A stretch of 64,000 bases of DNA, taken from Undaria pinnatifida (lineage: Eukaryota > Sar > Phaeophyceae > Laminariales > Alariaceae). Positions within the stretch are counted from its first letter, which is position 1. Each line of letters opens with the position of its first letter. Positions 53,021-63,617 of the stretch are shown here, piece by piece. The notes below the pieces were generated by a model that was given only the letters and a program-made list of their open reading frames with translations, was not told the DNA's origin and made no database searches. The position numbers and the translations under genes are program-made. The DNA lies in NCBI GenBank assembly GCA_012845835.1, contig JABAKD010000015.1:7730967-7794966 (forward strand), written 5' to 3'.

Positions 53021-53335
53021 ACAAAAACAAACCAAAGCAGGTACAGGTGCAAGAATGACACTGGCCCACCAATAAGACATCGAGACAACGCTTCTTTGGC
53101 TTGATTTCTTACTTGATAAAAGGATATATCCTACGCTAACTTCAGTACAACGGCTGTCGAGTTTCTTAGTTTCTCGTAGTTTGTATGCTATACATGGTCA
53201 TTTTTTTCCGGTGCTCGTTCTTCTGAGAAGGCCAGCAGCGTATAACATCTACCCAACTTCTAACTCCCCAGTTAATTTGGGCTAAGTTTCTGACACGTGC
53301 TACGATAGAGGTATACCGTTTTGTGGCGGAGTTTT

Positions 53336-53550
53336 TTTCTGAATAACGGGGCTCCTTAACCCATAATCGCCGGGAATAGGCCATTTTTTTTCATTCTTCT
53401 CGTTGTGCACCTTAGGCCATGGGATTTTTTATCCGGTAGCAGTGTTACTTTTTCTCCAAATCGGTTTTTGGGAGAGGTCTTAAGCTCCCAAACTGAGGGG
53501 TAGAATTCAAAAAAAAAAGTGGTGATGCCACCTCTATCGTAGCCCGCGTG
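53336..53550 (+). repeat. Dispersed repeat family A, copy 2
   Basis: ACGGGGCTCCTTAACCC, GGCCATGGGATTTTTTATCC, GGTAGCAGTGTTACTTTTTC and CTATCGTAGCCCGCGTG follow the order of the copy at 3918-4145. Confidence 0.8.
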
Positions 53551-53664
53551 TTGTCGTAGGGCTCTTCATTTTCAGAAGGCCAGTGATATATAACAGTTGT
53601 CGAGATTCTTGTTTCTCCCTAATTTGTCAGGCTTTAGGTTTATTTTGTGGGGCATTTTCTTGTG

Positions 53665-53770
53665 AGAGGACCTGCAGAGCAACTTATTAGAGGACAGCAA
53701 CTTCGGAATGTCCGAGTACGGCACGATGATGTGCCTGGTCTACACCACCGCAACAACGACGACCTAACAA
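53665..53770 (+). pseudogene. Decayed copy of permease exon 3 (copy A)
   Basis: Encodes LLEDSNFGMSEYGTMMCLVYTT, clearly related to the first 25 residues of exon 3 (CFEDNPGILMYGMMCVVYTT), with a stop soon after. Homology to the true exon stops after the ACCACCG codons. From there on the copy instead resembles copy B (CAACAACGACGACC..., GCATGCCG), so A and B share a common truncated ancestor. Confidence 0.75.
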
Positions 53771-54141
53771 CCACCGAAAGCATGCCGTCGTCTCCAGTGC
53801 ATGCCGCAAAGGAATCGCGTGATTGAGTCGATGACAACAGCGTGTTCACTAGACAACCACTCACTCGCTCACTAACTCTCCCGCCTCGCCGCCCCTCCGC
53901 GGGCAAGCAATCAAACTATCGTGGCGTTCGGGGACATCCTCTGGGATAGGCTCGCGGGTTTCCTCACTCATGCCTAGGTGTGCATGTTTTCAATCAAACT
54001 ATCTGTTACACAACACAACACCTATTTTGAAAAAAAAAATACACTTCAGTTGTGAGATCGACCAAGGATAACGATGAAATCGCGTATTATACCAAGATCT
54101 GATAGTGTTGCTCCAGAAATACTCCAACCCCTCATTTGTTT

Positions 54142-54250
54142 CCCCTTATGAAACAAAACGCGGGTGAATTTGTTGGAAGATAGCCCTGTCGTTCTCATGT
54201 ACGGCATGATTTGCTTAGTCCACACGACGGCAACAACAAAAAGTAACAGC
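54142..54250 (+). pseudogene. Decayed copy of permease exon 3 (copy B)
   Basis: Encodes NLLEDSPVVLMYGMICLVHTT. Homology to the real exon starts in the intron: GAAACAAAACGCGGGTG here against AAACAAACGCAGGTGG at the real acceptor. The acceptor AG has become GG, so the splice site is dead. The frame stays open past the homologous part, but the sequence no longer matches the transporter. Confidence 0.8.
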
Positions 54251-54912
54251 CAAAGGCATGCCAGCGTCCCTCTCGCTCGTTCGTCCAAATGCTTGATAAA
54301 TCGTTCATACATCGGAGGGATCACGATATATCACAGATCATGTAGATCGTTTAGCTGCCCGGTTACCAAATGCTGTGCAGGGTATTTTATTTAAATAGTA
54401 CGTGTCCAGCCCAGGAAACATGGGCTAAGGCAGATCGCACGGCTCCCATCCGGCAACATGAGCTAGATCATATACAGATATTGCTTCGTATATATCTAGA
54501 TCATCAAGTGGGGACAGGTGATCTGTCCGACCCGAGAAATGGTTCAAACTATGCTCGCGATAACTACTTGCTCGCTCTCCCACCACGCTACCACCCTTCC
54601 ACCACTCCACGGACAAACAATCGAATCACTACCGCCGTGGCCTCGGGGACATATCTCTGGAGGACGCTCACGGGCTTTCTACTTCTACGTTGGCGTGCTC
54701 GTTATATATAAGACTGCCCCCCCCCCCCCCCCGTCCACCTGTGGAGGCCGCACTTCAACGGGATAACATCGGACGTTATCGCGCTGCAGCCTTGCGTGGT
54801 CTTTGGTGTGCAGTACATAATCACCCCCTGGCCTGAAGACTACGGCGACCATGCCTGATATGTGTACGCCCCCCCTTTCCCTTCTGCCAACAACGAAACA
54901 AAACAAACGCAG

Positions 54913-55297
54913 GTGGACTGCTTCGAAGACAACCCCGGCATCCTCATGTACGGCATGATGTGCGTCGTCTACACCACCGGCTTTTGGCTCCTGCTGGCCT
55001 CCTATTTGGAACTCCCCGTGTCTACCACCCACTCTACGGTGGGAGGCATCGTCGGCATGGCGATGGCCTACAGAGGGTCGGACTGCGTGGTGTGGTACGA
55101 AAAAGCGGAAGGTTTTCCATTCCTAACAGGTATCTCTTCGATCGTGGCGTCGTGGGTGCTGTCCCCTGTCCTTTCGGGGGTCTTGGCCGTCATGCTGTTC
55201 GTCAGCGTGCGGACGTTTGTTCTACGGTCTGAGAACTGCTTTGAAAGATCTTTCTGGGTGTACCCGGTCCTGGTCTGCGGCACCATCGCTGTTAACG
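54913..55297 (+). CDS. PiT/PHO4 phosphate permease, exon 3
   Basis: 385 bp (128 codons plus one base) between ACGCAG|GT and AACG|GTGAGG. It encodes CFEDNPGILMYGMMCVVYTT leading into a membrane segment (WLLLASYL). LELPVSTTHSTVGGIVG follows; the P-x-S-T-T-H-x-x-x-G motif is a second PiT hallmark. Then come SDCVVWYEK, a membrane segment with ISSIVASWVLSPVLSGVLAV, a basic loop and a final hydrophobic VYPVLVCGTIAVN. The phase 1 donor matches the phase 1 acceptor of exon 4, restoring VFFITYKG. GC-rich third positions set it apart from the flanking intron DNA. Confidence 0.95.
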
Positions 55298-56232
55298 GTG
55301 AGGACTTGGGGAGGAAGGGGAGGGGGAGAGGGGGTCAGGATGTAATGCAGTCGATACTGGCCCTTTCCACGGTTGGCGATCTAGGATGTGATGAGGGGAG
55401 GTGGGTCAGGATGCAATCTCAGTTGATACTGGCCCTTTCCAAGGCTTGAGCTTCGGGGGGTGAGGGGGGAGCGGGGGGAGGTGGGTCAGGACGTAACCTA
55501 GTTTACTGTGGCTTTTCTCGCGGTTTGAGCTTTGAGATGTGTATGATATTCAGCGAGTGGGCGTAGCGTAGGACTGGGGAGGACGGGGGGACGGGGGAGC
55601 GTTGGGGCGGCGGGGGGGGGTTGGGGCGGCGGGTGTATTCATTGTCATGGGGGAGGGCGGGGGGAGGAAAGAGGGAGGGGAGGGGGGGGGAGGGGTGACG
55701 AGGGTGGTTGGTGACATAAAAAAACAAGAATACAGAGGATATCTACAGGGTGGTTGATAACACAACGAAAATACAAAGTAATGTACACGAAAGTAAGTGT
55801 AAAGTTACTAATGTTAGTTCTGGTCAGAAAATACGCCGAGAGATGAGGTATCGTAGATCGGTGAGGTCGGTGGTGGAAACACTATGGACGTGGTCCACGG
55901 AACGTTTCAGTGTCGGGGGGACTTACGCGCCCGTATTACTACACAAACCGCCGTATAAAAAAATAGCAAGAGAACATGTCCTTCCGAATCAACCAACATT
56001 ATTACTGTTTTTACTCTCCAAGGCTAACTTTTTTCCAAAAAACGATGAACCGCATGTAACGGCAGTACTCCGACGTCGATCCCCAACATCTGCACCACCC
56101 AAGGTTATCGTAAAGTTAAAACCTACTGCTGTATACTCCCGACCCTTCCCCACAAGAAGTTTTGCGGGAATTTTCAGCAAGAAATACGGGAGCGGTTTAA
56201 CTAAAGTTGGTGTGCGGCACGCTCCTCCTCCA

Positions 56233-56326
56233 ACGGACTTAACCCCTTTACAACTGGAAACCCGTTTTTGGGGACAAAATTACTTGGATTTAGTATAGGG
56301 AGGGGTTCGGGGGCTCTAAAGGGGTT
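56233..56326 (+). repeat. Dispersed repeat family E, copy 1
   Basis: CTTAACCCCTTTACAACTGG, AAACCCGTTTTTGGGGAC, AAATTACTTGGATTTAGTAT and AGGGAGGGG, ending in CTAAAGGGGTTAA. The ends TTAACCCCTTTA and TAAAGGGGTTAA are inverted repeats, suggesting a ~95 bp TIR element. Other copies: 57950-58046 and 60800-60893 (reversed), and three in tandem at 59490-59797. Confidence 0.8.
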
Positions 56327-56414
56327 AATATACGCGATATTCCGTGCGGAGAGTGATTGAATAATTAAAGAAAGGCTGAACGTTTTTGCGGTACCTGGTA
56401 TGTACTGGGGAGTA

Positions 56415-56545
56415 CCAAGGGGAGTCGCCGACGTGTGTCCTTCGTGGGGACGCACACGCCCCGTAACACGCGCGATCGAAGTATCACACACAGCTTGCAA
56501 AGATGAGTTTTTAGACTAAATCTTCGATCTCACAGCCGTCTTCGT
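56415..56545 (-). repeat. Dispersed repeat family B, reversed partial copy
   Basis: GGGGAGTCGCCGACGTGTGTCC, CGCGCGATCGAAGTATCAC, CTTGCAAAGATGAG and CGATCTCACAGC in order. Confidence 0.8.
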
Positions 56546-57522
56546 GGTGTATTTTTTAACATGAAGAGAAATAATGAGTCTGGGCTGGGTCAGTGTCCTG
56601 GTTTATTTGGTGGAGGGTTGAGACTGTGCTCGTTACTGACCCGCGTTTTAACCGTAGCCCTATTGCCAACGCCGACACCCGCTGCGCGTAGGCTGACCGG
56701 GCTTGTAAACCGTAACTCTCTCCTCACCCCGATACCCGCCCTATATAGCCTAAGTAAGGAGCTTTGTCCGACGAAATTCCGACCAAAAAAAATGCATCGA
56801 CAAATGGCTCGACTCATAGTGCAAAAATTACAACGACGAAAAGTCTCCGATTTCCGTACTTTATGCCATACCGGTAAGTTATTAATAGTAGGATAACGTG
56901 GAGAAGGCCACCGTCTACGTTGGCTGATGCCCCGCCCCTCTGGCTCAGTGCAGGGTAACGTTGCTTTCTCCAACGCACTACGTACTACTTGTCGTTCGGA
57001 ATATCCCATCTGGACTTGCATCCGCGTTTTTAGGGGGGAAATTACTCTGGATTAGAGTAGAACCGTTTTTTTTTCGGTGGTATTTATGCAAGGGTTTAGC
57101 CTTCGGTTGTTCTTTGTATTTGCTCATCCCATCATTTTTTTCGCTTTGTTTTTTTTTCTCTCTTTTCTCCCTCCGTAGATGTAACTCGGACCCGGGGCCA
57201 CTAAGCAGGCTCTTCTCCCCCGTCCCCACCACGGTACACACCTCCTTCTTTATAGCGAGAAGAATTCGGTGCTTTGTTCCCTCCTCGACTCGCATCGAAT
57301 CAGGGTTCTATAGACAGAGAGAGATGACGCCATGTGGGCTCCCGTGCACCACGAAGCTACCGTATTACTTGCTGGGAGCTTTTTTTACGTACCGTTATAC
57401 TGCTGTAGCTCATACAGATTCGTGCACAAGTTAGGGCACCAACATTGTCGGCGTGTTGGTTTAGCACTGTCAAGCCGGGCGTTTGTTTGCTGTTAACTGG
57501 CAGATTGTTCCGGGTCGGGATT

Positions 57523-57784
57523 GAGTCGTTCTACGGTAGCCCCCTCCAACTTGTCTCCACGAAATCGCCGGTTTTGAAACCAGCTCCCGGACGCATCTCC
57601 TGTAACACGGTGCTCCTTGCCGCCCCGACGTGATCGTTTCGATGGTCCTTTGCCTACGAGAACAAAAGATGAAGATATATACCAGGTATATGTTCTTCAT
57701 GGCATCCTTCCTCGTGGCGAGCAGTCATGAAACGTTTGTTGAAGGAAATCGCTGGATTTTCGGGGGGCTATCGTAGAATCAGTC
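57523..57784 (-). mobile_element. MITE family C, copy 5, reversed
   Basis: From GAGTCGTTCTACGGTAGCCC to GGGGGGCTATCGTAGAATCAG, with GGTTTTGAAACCAGCTCCCGG and CAGTCATGAAACGTTTGTTG inside. It also carries a TATACCAGGTATA insertion near 57679. Confidence 0.8.
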
Positions 57785-57949
57785 GATTGTTGTTTGGCGT
57801 AACAGGCACACACGCCGCAATAGAAGTAGCACGGGCATTGCTTGGGGCTCCATATTTAAGGAGCTCTACAGCTCACCCACAACATAATCACCCACAAAAT
57901 ATTTTTGGCAGCCCTGTGAGTCGGTACAACTTGGAAATGTAACCCCTTT

Positions 57950-58046
57950 AGAAGCCCCAACCCCCTTGTTACGCTAATCCCAAGTAGTGCGTCCCCAAAA
58001 CCGGGTTTCTAGTTTGTGAAGGCATTAATTCACCAACTAGTTACTA
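57950..58046 (-). repeat. Dispersed repeat family E, reversed copy
   Basis: AACCCCTTTAGAAGCCCC, ATCCCAAGTAGTGCGTCCCC and GGGTTTCTAGTTTGTGAAGG mirror the copy at 56233-56326 with more substitutions. Confidence 0.7.
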
Positions 58047-58219
58047 GTCGGACTAATATTTGCAAGTCGCCTACGGAGGTGTACCGACTGTCGGACTTAT
58101 TAGGTTTCCGTACTCGTAGGGAGGAGTGTTTAATGCAGGATGTTTTTTTTTTGTGGGCGGGGCCACCTCCGCCAGCGGGGGGGGGGTGATTTCGCTCGCT
58201 TCGCTTGCCTGACTTACGT

Positions 58220-58265
58220 CGGCAAGTCGGCTGGCCATCAGCTAGGATCTTCAGCCGACTTGCCG
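58220..58265. other. Perfect 13 bp stem-loop
   Basis: CGGCAAGTCGGCT (58220-58232) pairs with AGCCGACTTGCCG (58253-58265). The AGTCGGC word recurs through 58.1-59.1 kb. Confidence 0.85.
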
Positions 58266-58399
58266 ACTATGGCCGGTTAGTCGGCTAACGGCACCTGCCG
58301 ATTAGTTGTTAGTCGTGGAATTCAGCCTACTCGCTGCTCTATATTCTGAGGAAATATGGAAGTGCAAACCGATTAACCATCCCATGGCCGAGGGATGCC

Positions 58400-58485
58400 A
58401 AATCAAGAATTGCCCAATGCCATATGGGAATACTAACGAGTAATGCATATGGTATTCCCATAGGGCATTGGGCAGTTCTTGATTT
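58400..58485. ncRNA. Candidate hairpin precursor (36 bp arms)
   Basis: AAATCAAGAATTGCCCAATG and onward (58400-58434) pairs with the stretch ending GGGCATTGGGCAGTTCTTGATTT (58450-58485) with about two mismatches over 36 bp and a ~15-base loop. Size and near-perfect pairing resemble small-RNA hairpins or a very short foldback element. There is no evidence of transcription. Confidence 0.4.
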
Positions 58486-58715
58486 GAGGAGCTTCGTCTG
58501 CCAGAAATGTCTTTGGTCAAAATTCGCTACTTCTATCGTAGCGCTCGGCACCATCCCCCCCCCCCCTTCGACGTGGACCTGCCTGGCTGTGGGGACTACT
58601 TCTCCACACGCAGTTATCCTCACACGTGTACTCTTGTGCTACGAAGTTATGGAACAATAGCCCCAATAATTCCTCTCGATTGCACATAAAATACCTGGTA
58701 CGGACTAGTCCGCTC

Positions 58716-59161
58716 TATAGAGCTGTGAGTCGGCTGGATTTCACGACTAGTAGCTAGCAGGGGTAGGTGCCGTTGTTGAGAGTATGAAGCTTGGATTTGG
58801 CCTCAAGCGCCCTTGCCAAACTATCCCTTTCCTTTCTTGTATCACAAGTGATCTTAACAAACACTTCGGTGCCACCTCTGCATCCCTTCGCATGGAAGAC
58901 AGAGCCTCCACACAACCATTGTGTTTACAGGCTATTCACAGCCGTTGACCACCTACCTGGTTTTAGTCGGCAAGTTAGCCGGAGAAGCAACCTCAGCCTC
59001 TCCCGGCCGAAATGGCCCCGGCCCAGAAAAAAAAACTGCATCCCGCATTATACAACCATTCGTGCCAGTATAGAAACCATATAAGTCGGATAGTCGGCGC
59101 CCCCGGGAAACGACTAACTACTGGTCCGACTAAGAACTGGTTGGTGACTCACAGCTCTACC
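58716..59161. mobile_element. Candidate 446 bp TIR element
   Basis: TAGAGCTGTGAGTC at the left and its inverse GACTCACAGCTCTA at the right. CTCTA lies before the left end and the same letters close the right end, compatible with a TA target duplication. No transposase. GTCGGC and CGACTA words inside resemble 58.0-58.3 kb. Confidence 0.55.
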
Positions 59162-59489
59162 TCTCTTGGGTCCCTACGCTGTGTAATCTTCGCATAACGT
59201 GGAAAGCGTCCAGGCGCCGCCGGGGCTTTGCGTGACGCGTACATGGGCAGGGATAGGACGTATTCGCTGCTTTCGTTTGTTTTTCTTGTATTAGCGGGCA
59301 GGAAGTTCGCAAAAAATATCGTTGGGATGACAATTGTGTGTGTTTTTTTGTATTTATGTACGAGTATATGTTGTTGCTTGTGATATACCTACAATAGGCC
59401 ATGAGATTATTCTCCGGGTGTGTTGCACTTGCTGTTTTTATCTACACAACGCGCGCTACAACAGAGATGCGCCACGATTTTTCTGGGAT

Positions 59490-59797
59490 TTCTCACTCTA
59501 GGAGCTTGACGCCTTTACCATTGGAACCCCTCAAGACAAAGTTACTTGAATTTAGTATAGGGAGGGATTTCGGGGCTTTAGTTTCTCACTCTAGGAGCTT
59601 ACCGCCTTTACCACTGGAAACCCTCTTTGGGGAGAATTTTACTTGAATTTAGTATAGGGAGGGATTTGGGGGTTTTAGTGTCTCGCTCCAGGAGCTTAAC
59701 GCATTTACCACTGGAAACCCTCTCTAGGGACGAAGTTACTTGGATTTAGTATAGGGAGGGATTTGGGGGCTCTAAATGGGTTAAGACATGTCCTCAT
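59490..59797 (+). repeat. Family E in three tandem copies
   Basis: Three ~103 bp units each contain CTCTAGGAGCTT or CCAGGAGCTT, ACGCCTTTACCA-like, TGGAAACCCTC, TTACTTGAATTTAGTATAGG and GAGGGATTT. The last unit ends TAAATGGGTTAAG. Confidence 0.85.
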
Positions 59798-59845
59798 GAA
59801 CCCCATAACTGCTTTGGAGAAAAAAATTACTTCTAGCGGAGGCAA

Positions 59846-59990
59846 GATCTCATGGCCTAGGTACACGACGAGAATCATGCAAAAAAATGGCCTATTATTT
59901 TATTTTTTCCCGACGATTTTGGGTTGATGAGCCCCATCGTTCAGAAAACAAAATAGCTAAGAAAAGGTGTGGTCTATCGTAGCCCGTGCC
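59846..59990 (-). repeat. Dispersed repeat family A, reversed copy 3
   Basis: CATGGCCTAGGTACACGACG, AATGGCCTATT, CCCGACGATTTTGGGTT and GAGCCCCATCGTTC are the reverse of family A landmarks. It ends near GGTCTATCGTAGCCCG. Confidence 0.65.
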
Positions 59991-60054
59991 AAAACAGTGT
60001 TGGGGGTGTGGTTTGGAGATTTTCACCCAAGAGTACGGTATTAGTAGGGGGGAT

Positions 60055-60258
60055 GTTACGACGGTGTTACGATGCTATGATGATGTTTATGATGATGATG
60101 TTATGATGATGTTTATGATGATGTTATGACGATGTCATGATGACGTTAGGACGATGTTATGATGATGTTATGATGATGTTGTGATGACGTTATGATGGTG
60201 TTATGATGATGTTATCATGATGTTGTCATCATGTTACGATGACGTTATGCTGCTGTCA
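60055..60258 (+). repeat. ATGATGTT-type minisatellite
   Basis: About 20 imperfect 9 bp units (ATGATGTT with ATGACG variants), including GTTTATGATGATG expansions. Confidence 0.9.
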
Positions 60259-60799
60259 TGAGATACCTCCAACATTTCACCACCGGGTTTTCACCACCAC
60301 TCGCACGAGGTGACCCCGTACCTCACGGACAAGCAGACCTTAGGAGGTCTTTCTTGCCGCAGTGTAGCTTGCCATTACATTGCGGATTAGTGCGTACCTG
60401 GTACCTGGTATAGCGCATGTAAAACAACACCAAACCTTAAAGCCGCAAAGGAACAAGGCGTTACTGCCAAAAAAAGGTCCCTAATAAGGGGGACCCCCCT
60501 ACCTAAAATGGGGACCCCCCCTACCGTAGCCCGGGTCTGCAACCCTTATTTTGAGAAACACGCTGCTTGAAATTCGGGCGGGAATAATTTTTCCTTGTCA
60601 GTTGTGAAAGGGCTAAATAAATGAGCATCAGAAAAAATTAAAAGTAAAAAGTTTGAACTTGTTTCTACGCAGCACATGTGCTGTATGTGTTGCTTCTTGT
60701 GAGATGCCTATAGTAGGCCGTGAGATTGATTCTCCGCGTTTTTGTAATTGTTGTTTTCCTCTGAACCAGTATTTTGGGGTGTGGCTTGGAGCTTCTTAA

Positions 60800-60893
60800 C
60801 CGACTAACCCCTTTAGAGCCCTTAAACCCCTCCCTATACTAATTCCAAGTAATTTTGTCCCCATGACGGGTTTCCAGTTGTAAAGGCATTAAG
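60800..60893 (-). repeat. Dispersed repeat family E, reversed copy
   Basis: AACCCCTTTAGAGCCC, CCCCTCCCTATACTAATTCC, AAGTAATTTTGTCCCC and GGGTTTCCAGTTGTAAAGG, closely matching the inverse of 56233-56326. Confidence 0.8.
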
Positions 60894-62049
60894 AACTGCA
60901 GCCCTTTTTCTTTAGAAACACGCCGCGTGGAAGTAGGGTGGGAGCATTTTGTCAGTTGCTTAAGGGTTAAAGGAGGAGCATCTGCGAAAACAAAACCCTC
61001 TTCTCCCGCACCATGCATAGTGTGTTGCGCGCAAGACACCATGTTGTGCTTTGCGCAAACAGACGCCGGAGCCCTAATTAATGCCCTTTTGCATACCCAT
61101 AGTTTGCAGCAGCATATATATACAGCGTTTCACGGCAAGTTTAGCTGTTTCCCCGTTCCACTCTTCCTGGCGGGGTTTTCGTTGGCGGGACCAGGCCATT
61201 TGAGAGAATGTTCCCTCTGCCGCCGCAACATTTGTTGATACTTGATGCACCTGTTTTGGCGAATTTCACGAGTTTCCCCGTGCTCAGGATACGAATCGCG
61301 GCCGGCCCGACTTCAGACGACTGAAGACTTCACCTCTCCCCCCGTCCCTTCCATCACCCACTCTACCCATCCATGAATCATTGCCCTCCCTCCTCCCCCG
61401 TCCCCCTCCCCCCATCTTTCCCGCTCGGCCATCCGATATCATATCCTCGTGGTTTAGAGAAAGCTAGGGTTCACAGCCGACTTCAGAAGACTGATCACTC
61501 CCCCCCCCCCCCCCCCAACCTTCAACACCCATTTCACCCGCCCACCATTCTCCTCCACAGCCCCACTAGTAGCCCCCCCCCCCCCCCACCGCCTTGACGA
61601 CTCCCTCCACCCGCCCAATAAATTACCCCCCCGCCCCCTAAACCCTAACACTCCGCACAAGGGGAATGGTCGCATCACATAGTGTGAAAATGGTAAGGCA
61701 CCCACAAGGCAGTTACATAATACTACCCATTGCTGTCTCTGGAGTGGTCACACCAGAAAACAGAGTGTAACTCATTGACGCTGTCATGCATAAGCAAGAA
61801 ATTGGGCACAAGGTGCCGAAGTCCGTCTTACGAGTGGTTCTTGGAAGGATGCAGTTCACGCTTCATGCAACTCGCCGAACGCCTCACGGCGCTTCGCGCT
61901 TGGTGCAAGCAATGTCTGCCTGATTGGTGAAAACCCGACGTACTCCGTCCCGGCATAAGAGCGATGCGAGGGTCTATGGTCATACGACTACGATCATGCA
62001 CAAACCGAGTACCCCCCCCCCCCTTCTCCCTTCAACCGCCCCTTCTCCG

Positions 62050-62120
62050 CGTCCATCCTACAGCTTTCCTCGTAGCTTACAGGAGCGTCTCGAGGTTGAA
62101 CCTCGATGACGCCACTTCCG
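62050..62120 (+). pseudogene. Decayed copy of permease exon 4 (copy 1)
   Basis: CTACAG|CTTTCCTCGTAGC...AACCTCGATGACG would encode FLVAYRSVSRLNLDD, alongside FFITYKGASGLDLDD of the real exon. The acceptor AG and reading phase are kept; the rest of the exon is replaced by C-rich DNA. A weaker scrap (TTCTTCATGGCCTATAAC) lies at about 62227. Confidence 0.65.
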
Positions 62121-63162
62121 CCCGCCCACTTTTCAGCCCTCCTCCACCCGCCCATGATCGAAGTTCTCCCTCCAACTACCCAACCTCCCCACCCACCCAT
62201 TATTTCGCGCGACCATGCGGTGTTGTTCTTCATGGCCTATAACAGCCCGCCACGACTACAAATGATATCCGCCCCATTGTTCGCTCCCCCTCCACCCCAC
62301 CATTCTTCATCCTCCTCCCGCTAGTCTCCACGATCCCGTCCACCCGCGCAATATTCACCCACGCCTCTCCCCCCTCAGAAGTAGTCTTGGGGAGGGTACA
62401 GCTCACCCTTCATGCGACTCGCCAAACACTTCACGGCGCATGGTGCACGTGATATCTGCCTGGTCGGGGAAACCCGACCTGCTCCGTACCGGCAGTGTAG
62501 GGAGGCGGGGGTATATGACCACACGCATACGGCTATGCATGAATTGAGTACCCCCTCCTCCATCCACCACCACTAGACCCCCCCCCCTCCTCCTCTCTAC
62601 CCCACCCGCCCCCCCTCCATCTACCGACTAAGTACGCCCCCCCTTCCCCTCACCATCTGCCTGATGGGTGAAAACCAGACGTGCTTTCTTCCCCGGGATA
62701 GTAGGGACGCGAGGGTCTATTGTCATACGACTACGGCCATGCAAAAATTGAGTACCCCCCCTTTCCCCCCCCTCACCATCCCACTATCCACCCCCCTCCC
62801 TGAAAAAATTGATGGTAGCTACAGACGGCGAAACAGGACGGGAATAGGACAAGCAAACAGATCCTATGTAGTACATGGAAGAAGCGTAACGAGCGCCAAA
62901 ATGTTGGAGGTGTCTCTATTAGGAGTGGGAACGGTGCTCCGTCTCGAAAGGGATGCGATAGTCAATGGTCAAATGACTAAGGCAAGGAACAAATGAGTGC
63001 CCCCCCCCCCCCCCCCCCCTGAAACGAACACACACCCCTCCCCCCTCCCCCCACGTCCCTCCTTCAACCACCTCGCCCTTCCAACCACCTCCTCCCCCCC
63101 AAGCAACCCTCCCATCACCCTCTCCACCCGCCTAATCATCACCCCCCTCCCCCCTATTAAGG

Positions 63163-63262
63163 CGCCCGTCCTTTAGTTTTGGCCGTTACCTACAAAGGCG
63201 CCTCGGAGTTACACCTCGATGACACGAAGATCGAAGTGGCTTTCACGAGATCTGAGGTCTTA
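63163..63262 (+). pseudogene. Decayed copy of permease exon 4 (copy 2)
   Basis: CCTTTAG|TTTTGGCCG then TYKGASELHLDDTKIEVAFT, the closest relic: 17 of the 20 quoted residues match the true exon. Acceptor AG, pyrimidine tract and phase are retained. After that the frame leaves the transporter sequence and reaches a stop. It could be a spliced alternative 3' end, but more likely it is a relic. Confidence 0.75.
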
Positions 63263-63365
63263 ACACTACGGCCATGTTGATAATGAGTATCCCCGCCCCC
63301 CGCCCCCCCGTTCAGCATCCAGCACCTGCTCTACCCCCCAAATTGACCCCCCCCCACCTCCACCC

Positions 63366-63450
63366 CTTTCAATTATCTGACGGTTTTCTTCATGACCTGC
63401 AAGTGCCTCGGGGTTGGACCTCGATGACACGAATATCAACGCTTTTTTTC
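63366..63450 (+). pseudogene. Decayed copy of permease exon 4 (copy 3)
   Basis: CTGACG|GTTTTCTTCATGACC then GGACCTCGATGACACGAA matches the real exon start at the nucleotide level, but the acceptor CAG has become ACG and the frame is broken between the two matches. Confidence 0.75.
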
Positions 63451-63617
63451 TCTTAGGGACATTGTTCACCCCCTCTTCCTTGCCTCCACCCCCCCCCCCC
63501 CCCCCCCCGAACCACGCCTCCCCCCCCCCCCCCCCGCCCAATCACGCCCTCGAACCAACCACCCACCCTCCCACCCCCGCCTAATTACCCACGCCTCCCC
63601 CCATCCCTTCCCGGCAG

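Larger units (their letters stand above)
61340..63600 (+). repeat. C-rich region with diverged ~0.4-0.6 kb repeats and exon 4 relics
   Basis: Poly-C and CCCACCC tracts (for example 61499-61517, 61569-61587, 63000-63020, 63490-63535) alternate with recurring phrases. These are CGCTTCATGCAACTCGCCGAACGCCTCACGG (about 61858; variant 62408), CTGCCTGATTGGTGAAAACCCGACG (61917; variants 62456, 62659) and GGTCTATGGTCATACGACTACG (61973; variants 62510, 62714, about 62955), always followed by ATGCA(C/A)AAA..GAGTACCCCC. Decayed copies of the beginning of exon 4 are embedded (separate entries). Confidence 0.75.
55298..63617 (+). other. Intron 3 of the permease gene (8,320 bp)
   Basis: GTGAGG donor, CGGCAG acceptor. 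The first part repeats a GGGGAGGTGGGTCAGGATG...ACTGGCCCTTTCC phrase (three times, 55330-55500) followed by G-rich DNA (55560-55700). Then come families E, B, C, A and D copies, stem-loops, a TA-flanked TIR element, an ATGATGTT minisatellite and a C-rich region with decayed exon 4 copies. The stretches 55760-56220, 56560-57490 and 60900-61350 contain no gene or repeat that I can support. Confidence 0.8.
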
